Part shown: one piece after another, positions 1-11,110 of the stretch
How the letters are laid out: every line of letters begins with the position of its first letter
How positions within the stretch are numbered: position 1 is the first letter of the stretch
Assembly: GCF_910592395.1 (NCBI RefSeq)
Contig: NC_088308.1
Coordinates: forward strand, 22,955,501-23,019,500
DNA from: Lineus longissimus
Taxonomy: Eukaryota > Nemertea > Pilidiophora > Heteronemertea > Lineidae
DNA: 64,000 bases
Reading direction: 5' to 3'
Notes under the pieces: model-generated
Told to the model about the DNA's origin: nothing
What the model saw: the letters and a program-made list of their open reading frames with translations, nothing else
Database searches by the model: none
Translations under genes and position numbers: made by a program

Positions 1-147
1 GATGCATCTTGACCCTCGAGTCTTTGATCCACTCCACTGTCCGGTCTTTCACTGGCCAGACGGAAATGTTTCAATGAGAATAGGTTGTACCAGGTCACAA
101 CTGACAGAGGACATGCTGAATGAGACCGCTGGGGTTTGTCTTGTGAA

Positions 148-820
148 CAAATTGTGCCAGGGCACTTTCGATTAAGGAGGACCAATTCATATTGATTACC
201 AAACCACTGGCAAGACGGCTCAGATATACCTCCATGGAGACAAATTCTACCAGGTCTCCTTCAATTCAGGGAAAATGGATTCATGTCCTGGCATCAATGC
301 AGTACTCGTAGCGACAAATCATAGCATTCTCCTCCAGCCTGTGAGTTATCGATGTGAATGTGTCCTCCCTTAATCAAAAGTGTCCTGGAAAGACGACCAA
401 TATAGAGATCAATCTGAGCTCTCTCAGCCAGGGACTGCCCTAGAGGTTATCAATGTGAATATGTCTTTCCTCAATCAAATATGTCCTGGTAACAACCAAC
501 TGTACGTACTAACAGGGACAATCTTAGTAGTCTCATCTACTGAACAGTTAGTGATCGAGACGTCCTTTAATCGAAAGTGTCCTGGAACTGTCTCAGCCAG
601 GGACTGCCCTGTAGGATTCTGTCTTCTCTCAATCAACAAACGTGTTCTACCAAAAAAAACCAGTCCTTATTGCGACAACAGCCAGTGAGCTATCAATGTT
701 ACTGTGTCCTCCCTTAATCGAAAGTGTCCTTGAACAACATGCAACAGAGAGATCAATCAGCCGTAGATTATTGATATTCCCCTATTTTGAATCCGTCTTC
801 CCTCGGTCAAAATTGCCAAT
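148..820. repeat. Degenerate tandem repeat family R1, left block (mixed orientation)
   Basis: A module of about 50 bp built around CCAGGACACTTTCGATT, GAGGGAGGACA and TTCACATTGATAAC recurs. One forward copy lies near 148-203. Reverse-complement copies lie near 340-395, 446-495, 545-585, 685-735 and 765-815, readable as TGTCCTCCCTTAATC followed by AAAGTGTCCTGG. Copies are diverged and spaced by unrelated-looking filler of 50-100 bp. The short reading frames through it are not conserved between copies, so I read it as non-coding repeat DNA. The same family reappears in the opposite net orientation at 2200-3340. Confidence 0.6.
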
Positions 821-1099
821 GCACTCGCTGTACTATGAGCTGTATATTCGGAGAGGCAAATCCGAGTTGACTGCCCGGCCAACTATTGGACAGTCTCTTG
901 AATATTGTTCTATAGGGTTTCTCATCGTTGCCTTTTGAATACATCGGCCTGTCAACGTTCTGACAGAGACAATTCGACCTGTCTTCATGTGTACATATGG
1001 ACAGATGCTCATTGATAACCCCAATTGTATACGGCGGGAACTTCAAAACGGGTTGGATGGGGATTGGGATGAACTTCCACCTAAAGCAGGTAGCTGGCT

Positions 1100-1990
1100 G
1101 GTCCAATCCACGGTTCTGGCAACTCCACGGTTATAAGGATGAGCCAGTCGCAACGGTAGTGAATGGGCAGTTTCATTCACCGTCCTGCCAACAGCGTGAG
1201 AGAGATAAAGGCAGTTGCAATCACACTAAATGGCTGCCCTGGCAGCTCAACCACGATGCTAACACGGTGAGAGAGATGAAGGAGCTACAACCACACGTTA
1301 CTGAGAACTTGCCGCCGCGCCACGCCCCTCCTTGCCGTCGAATAACTGAGCCAGATGAAACAGCATGACGAGACAGTCACAACCGCCGGACCGAATAGGG
1401 CCTGGCAACTCCACGTCTTAACCTTGAAGAGATGAGACAACCACAACTAGACCGAGTCGGCCGGGCAGCTCCACCGTCTTACTTGCACGATGAGAGACTG
1501 AGACAGCCACAATCAGCCCGAAATAACCCTGGTGAGACTGTGTGGGACAGTCACAACCAGAAAGGTGTGTAGACAAGCGTCCAGTGGTAGATTTACTTGA
1601 ACAAATACGGTTTTGAGGGAACAAATACATGGAGCAATGGTGTGGGTATGAAAGGTTCTCGAGTATTATGTCCTGATGCAACTGTCTTGAAGACAAGCAT
1701 CCCGATGCAGCATATGTACGGTAATAAACGTCCCGGAGTGGGAGAAATACGTCTAAAGAAGATGTTCAGCTGATGAAACAGACACAATCAGAAAGAATAA
1801 GGCCTATGGCAGCTCCACCGTCGTCCTGCCCACCACGGTGACAGATATGAGCCAACAACAACCAGACTAAATAGAGCTCTCAGCTCCACCGTCTTGCCAA
1901 CAAGATGAGAGAGATGAAACATCACAACCATATCAGACCGAATGGCTGCCCCACTAGTCTTGCCAACACCGTGTGTCGACAACCGTGTCC
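1100..1990. repeat. Degenerate tandem repeat family R2, unit about 65-75 bp
   Basis: The recurring pattern is GGCAGCTCCACCGTCTTGCC, then AACACGGTGAGAGAGATGAA, then CAGTCACAACCAGACCGAAT. Copies are recognisable near 1112, 1180, 1248, 1402, 1465, 1795, 1868 and 1935, with a gap around 1530-1790. Units differ by substitutions and small indels. Frames change between units, so a coding repeat is unlikely. It lies between the two blocks of family R1. Confidence 0.55.
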
Positions 1991-2199
1991 CCGAGACGGT
2001 GCTGCAGCTCGGTCTGGTTTGGTCTCCAGCTGTGGCTGTCTCATCGTTCTCACCATTTGCAGCGACACTACACGAACATTTCAAGTATATTTTGATAAGA
2101 GGACAGGAGTAACATTTCATCGATAACTTACTTGCTCTTCGCTGGATGAGACTGCTAAGAGGACTGCTGAGACTGCTATGATGAATACTACTGAACACG

Positions 2200-3340
2200 A
2201 TTGATTGAGAAGTTGCCAGAACACGATTGATTGAGGAAAGACAGATTTACGTTGATAACCTCGAGGGTGGTCCTTTGGCGAGACAGCTCAGATTGGTCTT
2301 TATATTGGTTGTTGTTCCAGGAAACTTTCGATTGAGGGAGGACAGATTCACATTGATAGCTCAGTTGCTGTTTACTGGCTTAGACTTCTAAGATTTGTCC
2401 CCATGAGTACGTACACTAGTTGCTGCCAGGACGCGAGGACACATTTGCTTGAGGAAAGACAGATTCACGTTGATAACCTTCAGGGTGTTCCCTGGCTAAG
2501 ACAGCTCTGATTTAACTTTATACTGGTTGTTGTTCGAGGACACTTTCGACTAGGGAGGACACAATCACATTGATAACTGACTTCTAAATGTATCCCTATG
2601 AGTACTGGTTGTTGCCAGGACACGTTTGATTGAGGGAAGACAGAATCTCATTGATGACCAACTGAGAGAGTTGGTCCCTGGCTGAGACAACTCTGACTGA
2701 TATCTACATTGCATGTTGTTCCAGGACACTTTCACATCGATAACTCACTCGCATTTCACTGGAAGAGACTCCTAAGATTTGTCCCTTCGCGTACTTACTG
2801 GCTGTTGCCAGGACACAATTGATGGAGGGAAGACAAATTCACATTTACAAGCTACAGGGTGTTTCTTGGAGTTCTATATAGCATGTTGTTCCAGGACACT
2901 TTTGATGAAAGGAGGACGCATTCACATTGATAACTCGCTTGCCGTTCACTGGATGAGACTGACTTGCTCCTTCATACATTCTACAGATTTGGTGGCTGGA
3001 TGTTGTCTCAATCTACAAGACCCAAGTAATGCAAATGTCTTACGTCTTCCTTTGCATGTTTGGGTGGTGTCTAAACTGAGTGGGAACGAGTGATACGTTT
3101 GATTTAGGGACGACAGATTCACATTGATAATCTACAGGGCGATCCCTGTCTGAGACGGCACTGATAGGTCTCTATTAGTTCAGACGGGGTACTGACAATT
3201 TCGATTTAAGGGTACACCAAATCGTATTGATGAATCGACCGTTCCCTGGCTGAGCGAGCTCTGGGATTGTCTTGATGCGTGCAGGTTGTGCCAGCACACT
3301 TTGAGCAAATACGCTAATGTCGGCTGGTTTTGGATAAGCG
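2200..3340. repeat. Degenerate tandem repeat family R1, right block
   Basis: The R1 module is in forward orientation near 2202, 2310, 2413, 2525, 2610, 2712, 2800, 2884 and 3085. Alternate copies begin GTTGCCAGGACAC and TTGTTCCAGGACAC, giving a higher-order period near 200 bp made of two half-units of about 100 bp. Several half-units also share TTCACTGGATGAGACT and CTAAGATTTGTCCC. No continuous reading frame spans the array. Confidence 0.6.
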
Positions 3341-3439
3341 GGGTTTAATTCCTATCCCTGATTAGGAGGGGCTGGCTCTGTTGTCCTGTGCATTGTTTGT
3401 GTTTAGACTCTTTGTCTTTCAGTCTTGCACTTTCGTACG

Positions 3440-3710
3440 AGACATGCTCCAGAATGTGACAATCTGGAATCCTGGTCTTGCCCTTGAATAGGCAATGCAT
3501 CCGATTGTGACTACAACCTAGCGTCCTGGACTTGCCCTTTTAGAGGCAATTCGTCAGATTGTGACAATTTGGTATCCTTGTCTTGTCCTTCAGTGGGCAC
3601 TGCATCAGATTGTGACAATCTGGCATTTTGTAGACAATGCATTAGATCGTATCCAGGTCTTGTCCTTTTGCAGGCAATCTATCAGATTGTGACGATCTGC
3701 TGGGCATACC
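3440..3710. repeat. Short tandem repeat family R3, unit about 50 bp, with palindromic core
   Basis: The core CAGATTGTGACAATCTGG, or a near variant, occurs at about 3451, 3501, 3555, 3605 and 3683. Between cores lies a TCCTGGTCTTGCCCTT / AGGCAATGCAT spacer. The 17-bp core CAGATTGTGACAATCTG is almost a perfect palindrome, with only the centre mismatched, so each unit could form a small hairpin. Spacing is about 50 bp, except the last interval, which is longer and contains a decayed copy. Confidence 0.6.
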
Positions 3711-4010
3711 CTTCCAAGTTGAACTTGCTGTGAAAATGAGGCACGATTTCAGTGAATGTCTGTCTCAACCATCTGATCCATTCTTGGTCACAACACCCAA
3801 AAAATTTCGAAGACGGTCCGTATATAGAGGCATTTCGCAAAATGTGACATTGTCAGCAACATCGTTGTACATGATGACCATACCTCCTACTGCATGTATA
3901 CTCTGGCTCAGGGTGTACATACATGTATGAATAACACAGAATTCACAGAATTCCTTCACACAAGTAGGACAGGAGGAACAATGAAATAATTCGAATTTTT
4001 GTATTACTTA

Positions 4011-4016
4011 TTTATT
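4011..4016 (-). promoter_or_regulatory. Candidate polyadenylation signal of the HAP40 gene
   Basis: TTTATT on the plus strand reads AATAAA on the minus strand, about 170 bp beyond the HAP40 stop codon. It is the first canonical hexamer I find downstream of that stop. Use is inferred. Confidence 0.45.
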
Positions 4017-4184
4017 GATAGATTCACATGCACAACATACAATATGATAAATTTTATGGTTGACAACAAATTTAATGGAAAATCACTCATTCCATTAATT
4101 AATATCACTTGTCTCTTTCCTCATATTTCTCAATAGTCTTAAAACTACAACTTCTTAAGTTGTTCCAAAGTCTATGTTCCAGTC

Positions 4185-7100
4185 CTACAAACCCTCACCA
4201 GAAGGGTGGGTAAGTTCATCTGTGACTAGGTGTATTAGTTCATTTTGTTCTGCATTTAACAATGGCCATAGTTCCACCTGCAGTTTGCGAAGTGACTCGA
4301 TATCTTTAGACTGACAAGCCATCTGAAAAGATAAGACAAATACAAGTATAAATGAATCAGACTGTTTTCTTAGTTACATTTTCGTAGCCAGGATATGTTT
4401 TAAAAGTCTGTCAATGGCAGCAAAGATCTGTGGATAGAACTTGAGAAGAGGTAATTTTTGCAAGCTGAGTGGACACTCTGACCAGTTATCGGGGAACTAT
4501 TGAAGACACTTGCTGGATGGTTTAGCATACTTACCACAACTGACTGAAGCAGAAGGAAAACATCCTCATTCATGTAGCTCACTGAAAGAGAGGATATAGG
4601 TTGAAACACACATGGAAATTGACAGGTTTCAGTGATGAATGATGATCAGTGTTTTTGGGTTTGGGAGTATGCACTAGGATAGATATTAAATCCTCATGCA
4701 TGACCTCAGCTGGTCTTGACAAAGACAATGCAGACAGTCTTAGTTTTACTCTCACGCATTATAAATGGTCATCGTCTTGTTTTAAGTGACATTCCGGAGG
4801 TGAATCATGAGAAAACGGGTCCCCAATATGAATGGAACCTATCAACTGCTAAGCTATGAGCAGTCATTGCACTGCATGGCTTCATGGTTGAGGGAGACTC
4901 AAGACTCTGCCTGCAAACTCAACAGACAAGTCTAGTTACCTGAAGAGCTTGTTTCTGATGACTCCCATGCATATTTTTCTAGTGTTTGTGCATGCTCCGG
5001 TCTGATCTTTTGAGGAGTGGGCTGAAAAGACAAATACGATCGTATCATTATGTGGGAAAGGCCACATAAGATGGCTTTGTTCAAGCAGACCTCTTTAGAA
5101 TACTCACAGAGGCATGATCTCTTTTGCTGTCGAATAGTCCCATCATTGGAGAGTTCACACTCTTGACCTCATATATCTATTTTCAAATTTTAGTGGCTTG
5201 ATATACGTGTTTCTGTTTTTGAGAAGACTGTCTTCACCTTTCCCCCTTTTGTTTAAGGACCTTACCTGTAAGAGCATGAGAAGCAGAACTCGGGTTATCT
5301 CACAGTTTGCCATGATGTCACAGAATGCACCCAGCGGCTTCCCATTACTGGCTGTTCCTCTTTCTTGGGCCATGATTGCCATGTCTGTCAGGACAGTTAG
5401 AGCACCGTCATAATCCTCTGTAAACGAAAACAAACATTTTTTACCAAAGTTGTTGACAAACCAAAACTTGTCAATTACATGTATGTGCAACTGCCAAGAT
5501 AAAAACATGCAGTGATTGTACAACACTGAAGTAGTCAGCCCCATACATTGGAGTGGGCTTCTGTAATAATCTCTAATTGATACAACCAACTTGAGTCCAA
5601 AATCACTGCCCTTTGAAGTACCAAATTTTGCTGACACGCTTGATAAATACTCACTGGTTTCTATTTTTGATGAAGCAGCTAGACCTAATGATGTTAAACA
5701 TAAGAGAGGGGTATGTATCTGAAGCTCTGCAGCTCTCTGATAATGTGCAATTGCTTCACCAGGTTTACCAAGTTTCTGAAAATACAAGGAGCGAGGTACC
5801 GTTACACTTCTTGATTTCTTCAAATTCTCTTTGTCTACAATGATTACAAAGCTACCACCAACATGTATGTGAGATCTTCAGACCACAGCTGAAAAAAATT
5901 GAGATGCAATCCAAAGTACCCTCTAGTGATTGGGCTATCAAAGTACCATGTGACTGAGCTATCAAAGTACCCTCCAATGATTGTGCTATTAAAGTACCCT
6001 CATATTGTCATAATGTACTTACCCGAAGTGAATTTCCAACTTCAGCACAGAGACCAGCTGCTAGTGATGGCTGTTTGTTCTCAAGATGAACCTGAATGTG
6101 AAATATGTTCTATTTCTGAATGATAGTACAATGACCTTACTTTCTTACGTTTTTGCAAGTCAGCAACGCACTATGTGAATACCCACATGGTTTTAAGTGA
6201 CAGAGGAACTTTCATGTACCAGCCGGTCCAGCTAGGATTCAAATGGATAAGGCATTTGCCAGTAGCAGTCACATTATACATGTAGTATCTTATGGTTTAA
6301 GTATGAGGTGATTCAAAACCAAGGGTGACAGGATGCAACAATAGAACCTGTTCAAAGGAAACACTCACTCTTATAGCATGTCCATAGCAGTTAATGGATG
6401 CACTGACATGCTCCTCAAAGCTGGGACATTTGAGTTCCCGAAGATTCTCTTCTGCTAGTAAGAATGCTCTGGCAGCTTCTACTAACGCTTGGGCTTCACC
6501 AGCGGGGTTGGCAAGGCTATGCTCACATCTGAAACAATGACGAACATTAATAACAACCTGTGATTAATGTACAGTCTGCACTTGCCAACAGACAGACTCA
6601 TCAGATGTCACTATCAGTCTTTGATTGTTAAGCAGACTTTACACACCTGTTCATACTTTCCACTATGTCAAATTCCCCTCACTTTTTCAATCATGAGACA
6701 GAAACAAAGCAATTGACAACACTATTGTTTTCAGATACATTACCTTGCCTGTGCCAAGCAACAAAACCCAGCATACTGGGGACACTCCTGTTCTCTTAGA
6801 ACTTTGGCCAGTGAAGCTGAATACATGAAAAATAAGAGAAGAAAAATATTAATGCAAGTGTGTTTTAAAGAGTACTGTCACTGGTCAATCTTTGTTTTGG
6901 TTGTATTTTGTACTTCAGTTTATGATGGAGAGCAAAAATGTCTATAGCCTATGCTATAGTACATGAAGGGCCGTACATGAAAACACTTCACTTACCAAAT
7001 TGCTCACTTCCTTCTGCAACATTAGGCTTCTTTAAAAATCTCCTGAAATTAATAAAGGGAGCAAGTGTGAGAATTTCCTTTTTATCATTATGGAAGGCTT

Positions 7101-7540
7101 CAATCATACCCTACATCCATGACCATTATGACAGACGCTAGACGAGTCGTCATGATTGAATGTCCAAGATAAGATAGGTTTTATTTAATGGTAAGCAAGT
7201 TACTCTCACACTCGCAGTCACATGGATAGACATACACTCATGTGATGTTTTATAGAGTCATGGTGCATGTAGTGTGTAGGCCTATGTATGACAGTAGTCA
7301 AGCATGCATTAGGCATTGGCTAGTATTCGAGTCAAAACTAGACTCAAGTGACAAGTCTTGGATTTGGACTCTTTTTGTTTTTTTTGCATTTGAAAAAACA
7401 AGCTAAATTTCTAGAACTGTGTATCAAGATGTCGTTAATACACGATCAAAACAGGGAGAAGACAATTAAGAAACAACTCACTTCTTTAATTTATTAGAAA
7501 TGTGTTTGTATTTGCCCAAAACATCGGCATCTTTATCCAT
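4185..7540 (-). CDS. F8A1: HAP40 / F8A (40-kDa huntingtin-associated protein), ten exons
   Basis: Exons in order of transcription are 7540-7482, 7042-6996, 6816-6744, 6528-6369, 6091-6023, 5775-5655, 5417-5266, 5021-4940, 4581-4535 and 4322-4185. All are bounded by AG/GT and all phases agree, giving 315 residues from ATG to TAG. Recognition rests on a run of blocks typical of HAP40: KYKHISNKLKKRFLKKPNVA (residues about 10-29), LREQECPQYAGFC, EAARAFL, YDGALTVLTDM, LGAFCDI, VLLLMLLQ, RPEHAQTLEKYAWE, NEDVFLLLQSVV, LQVELWPLL, and a C-terminal SGEGL. Human HAP40 is about 371 residues; most of the difference is a proline-rich insertion before LGAF that is missing here. In vertebrates it is an alpha-helical TPR-like protein that binds between the HEAT domains of huntingtin, stabilises it and affects Rab5 endosome transport. 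I infer the same partner here. No frameshift or stop is seen. Confidence 0.93.
5912..6008. repeat. Intronic minisatellite in HAP40, unit 24-27 bp
   Basis: Four head-to-tail copies carry the signature CAAAGTACC and end in GCTAT. They lie at 5912-5938 (27 bp), 5939-5962 (24 bp) and 5963-5989 (27 bp), with a partial copy from 5990. The array sits in the HAP40 intron between the exons at 5775-5655 and 6091-6023, close to the donor of the latter. I see no coding role. Confidence 0.75.
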
Positions 7541-8593
7541 ATTTATTGGAAAATTTTGAGAAAATTACCGGAAGCACAACACTGCCACCTATGAGCAGAA
7601 GGTCAAACTACATGAACTAACATGCATATGAGGAGCGGCGGGAAATTCGAAAATGATGACGAGACTGACGGCCCGACGGCATAGTCTGCCCGGGATTTTC
7701 TGGTGAACCCACGGGATTATCCGGGAGGTATCAAAATAAACTAGCATGCCCATCACACAGCAAAGCCTATCTGGTTCCCAAGCCGTTTTCTAGTTTTGCA
7801 CCTTAATTTCATATGTGCTTTATCGGAATTGATGCATATGATAAACTATCCCAGCCATTCTACTACTGGACAGAAAAAAGGCACAAAGATGGCAATAAAG
7901 ATTAATTTCCACCTGCTATATGTTTGGGCGAGCACAGCTGCCACTGCCTGTATTTTTTGTGCTTGTCCCTACTTCTCCATACATGTCCCTCTCTTGTTAC
8001 TCATTTGGCAATAAATGCTCGTTCACTCCAGCTACCGGGATCGCTATTGTTGGTTACCTTTGCCGAGGCACAATGTCAAAGCACAGTCTGTACGGTATCA
8101 GTGTTATTAAAGGCGTGATACACTCTGGGTCAGTGTGCAATGATCTTGGCATCTTCACCGGACGTCGTTGTTTTTGTCGCCGTTCTTCGTGACGTCAACG
8201 GATATACAAGAAGGCAATGCCAGCAGGCGCGATCAACGGGCAGGAAACCACGGCACCGAGACGCCAAGTTACCCAAACATGATTTTCCATAATACGTGTA
8301 CAAACTACTAGTAATTGACCCAATAATTTATCAGCAAAAGGAAAAGAAAAGCGTAAATATCTGCTTGCAGTTTTTTTAAAATAACAACTTCTTATTTACA
8401 TTACATACGGACATTGTTTATAGTCTCGATAAATGAGATTCTTTCTTTACAATGACCAAGAACCTAATAATTGGGATTGGAGGAAAAAACCAGAGTGCAA
8501 GTAGAACATGTCCGATTATCTAGCGTTCCCAAAACAATGGACACGTAACACTTCCAAGATACCAAAACCGGCAGACATAAGAAAATTTAATTC
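7541..8593. other. Intergenic region between HAP40 start and ankyrin gene 3' end
   Basis: This holds the HAP40 5' flank and the 3' flank of the ankyrin gene. A TGACGTCA palindrome (CRE-type site) lies at 8190-8197, about 650 bp upstream of the HAP40 ATG. Short open frames at 7796-8192 overlap one another in different frames and show no splice logic, so I do not call a gene. I see no TATA box near the HAP40 start. Confidence 0.4.
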
Positions 8594-10065
8594 TTAAAGA
8601 TCCGAGTAGTTAACAAAAGGTCTCTTTTCCACAGGGGAGTTTGCCTTCCTATCGATCTTGCCAAGTGCAGGTAGGGTGGCGCCAACCTTCCTCTCCGCTC
8701 GTTGTGGCGTGCACTGGCCCGAATCGCCAGACAGCGACCCTCTTCTTCCTCTTTGTCCACGACGACCGAGTGATTTCTGGTGTTTACCTGAAATTTGATG
8801 TTTGTAATCAAATTAGCCCATAAAAAAGCTGTCTATGTAGTCTCATCAAAACTATGCGATATGTCCCACGTCATCATTGGTCCTTAAGGTATTCTATCTC
8901 TGATTCGCTCTCACTAGATCAAAGTCAATGGCTTTCCTCGTCTCATTAAAACTATAGGGAAGAGCCTTAACTCACCTGTGTTCGTTTCTTTCTTGCCCTT
9001 ACTCCTGTCGAGAGACTTCAGAATCGATGCATCAGAGAGCTCAAGCATTGGTTGTGGTTCCAGCACCTTGGCCGGATTCCGGTACGATCCAGTCAGCTCC
9101 TCCGTGTAATACTTATAAATCTTGTCTAAGTCTTTATTTGGTTTGAAATCCACTTTCTTCTTGGGTTGTATGCGTTTCTCTGGTGTGATCGTGTTGGTTC
9201 TTTGCATCTCTGGCTGGTCCTCCTCGAAGCTCGACTCCGCGCTCAATACCGCCATTCTAGTAGGCGGGACGTTTCGTGGCGAGCCTTCGAAGTTTAAACT
9301 CTCAATTGAGGTATCAGTGTAGTAAGAATACTCCGACCCGTACGTTGAAGTGGTCTCGTCATCCGAATCGAACGGACTCAACGCCCTCATGTGAGCAGCT
9401 TTACTTTCGTAATATTTTATCTTATTCAGAGAAGACTGGGGTATTATCGGAGGGAATTGCGAGATCACATGTTTCTCTTTTTCGCGTTGAATTTTTGTCG
9501 CCCAGCGCTCGGCGTTTATCAAGTCCTCTGGATAGTTCATGGTGAGCCCAATCTTTGCCTTTCCTTGGAATATGAGGATACTGGCACACACGTCATTACC
9601 AAGCTGCGCAGCATGCATAAGCGGTGTAACACCATTGCTGTTAGGAACATCCACATTCAGTCCGTACCTGTTCAGTGCATCCACCATTAGTTTCACCGTA
9701 GCCGCGCTGCCAGACGTCGCCGCGTGAAAAAGCGCAGTCTGATTGTTCATATCCACGGCATTAAAATCTAAATCGAGATCCGCGAACTGCAGCATGTGTC
9801 CGACCTCCTTCTCTCTACCGTACAAACATCCCCAAGACAGAGCATTCCGCCCGACAATGTCCACTCGGCTCACTTTTGCCCCGTAGCGCAGCAGCGCCCG
9901 CACGATCTTCTCCCTGCTGCGGTCATTCGCGACGAAAACTGCCCGAATCAGCGCGGTCTGTCCGCAGTCGTCAATGTTCTCCGTATTGATCCCAGCTTCC
10001 AGAAGCAGTCTCACCTGCCGAGGACGGGCGGCAGCAACTGCTTTAATCAGAGCCAAATTAGACAT
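8594..10065 (-). CDS. Ankyrin-repeat protein with basic C-terminal tail, two exons
   Basis: Exon 1 is 10065-8976 and exon 2 is 8787-8594, separated by a 188-bp intron with GT/AG ends in phase 1. Together they give 427 residues. The frame is open further upstream to 10218, but that stretch has no ATG, so the start is placed at 10065. Ankyrin signatures follow in order: ALIKAV (about 5-10), GQTALIRAV (35), GRNALSWGC (72), NQTALFHAA (108) and GVTPLMHAA (145), so four to five repeats fill the first 175 residues. A charged helix-like stretch follows, then a Ser/Asp/Tyr-rich segment (about 229-256), a lysine-rich part near 300 and an arginine-rich end coded by exon 2 containing ATLPALGK. The layout, N-terminal ankyrins with a long disordered tail, recalls the ANKRD34 type, but I cannot assign orthology. 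It is probably an intracellular scaffold; partners are unknown. Confidence 0.85.
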
Positions 10066-11110
10066 GGCAAAATTCGCGAAATTTGAATCTCCAGAAAAGA
10101 TATCGTGGTAGAAGAGGTTCTCTGAGACTCCTTTCAGTCCGAAGGAATTTAAGCGACAGAAGACAATAGATATTCCCCGGCCTTTATACGAATAGACAAT
10201 TGTCGAGCAAAATGTCACATACTTTTACAAACAACTCGAGACCACGTCTTTCAAGAAATCAAATTTCCCCGTCGCATTCTGGAAAGTTTGTCAGCAAATG
10301 AGATCACTGTTCGTCGATGTCGATGGTCAATTTGGGTTTAAAGCTTTGTTCGAAGGAATTTTCATGTCTGACGCAATGAAAATGACAAACTACAAATTAG
10401 TCTATTGTTCTCCAATTGGACATAAAGAAAATTGATCGCACTGTCTTTGGTTAGAGATCACAATTTGGTCAGTGCGTTATAAACTTTCCAAGAAGTGTGC
10501 GACAAACGGGTTTTTACATGCGCGTGGATTGAAAAGTGCCAATCATTGCGTCACGGCATTGATGACGTCAGTCTGATTAGGCCTACAGCTGTGATCTGAC
10601 TGATGACGGAATTGACAGAAATTGAGAAGTTTTTGAAAGTTCTCTACAAACGTTAATTGAGACATTCTAGAATATATTAAATTGGGCGCACAATATATGA
10701 GTGTTTATACACAGATTCCAATTCGGCTGTCCAACAACCTGATAGGCAAAACAGAACCGCTGGAAATTTCGCTCGACATTAAAACATATCGTCTCCATCT
10801 TCGTGTATGGTTTTACGTCAAGCCACTAATCGCTGATATCAGCAGTGTATGACCGCAGCCCTGGAACCATACCACCAAATCTGTCGGTGCCAACGCCATT
10901 AGTAAAAAAATATCAGGGCCAGTGCTTGTGTTACATGATAGGTCGTAGTCGAAGAGGAGACTTGACTATACAGACGTACATGTATAGTCAGACATGTTAA
11001 TACATTTTAAAGGAAATGTTCAAGGAAATGTCTTTAACCACGAAAGTTTATATTGAAGACACATTAGTGATACATCTATAACACCTTGTTGAGTCAAAAG
11101 TACACAAGCT
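10066..11110. other. Ankyrin gene 5' flank and galactosyltransferase A 3' flank
   Basis: No coding frame is convincing here. A perfect CRE-type palindrome TGACGTCA lies at 10563-10570, about 500 bp upstream of the ankyrin ATG, with CCAAT about 25 bp away at 10540. These would suit a promoter region, but the transcription start is not visible. Confidence 0.35.

Noticed and set aside
997-1368. 123-codon plus-strand frame
   Set aside because: It lies in degenerate tandem repeat R2, whose other copies do not keep the frame.
10066-10218. N-terminal extension of the ankyrin protein
   Set aside because: The frame is open, but it contains no ATG (it would begin at GTG). The first ATG is at 10065 and leads directly into the ankyrin repeats.
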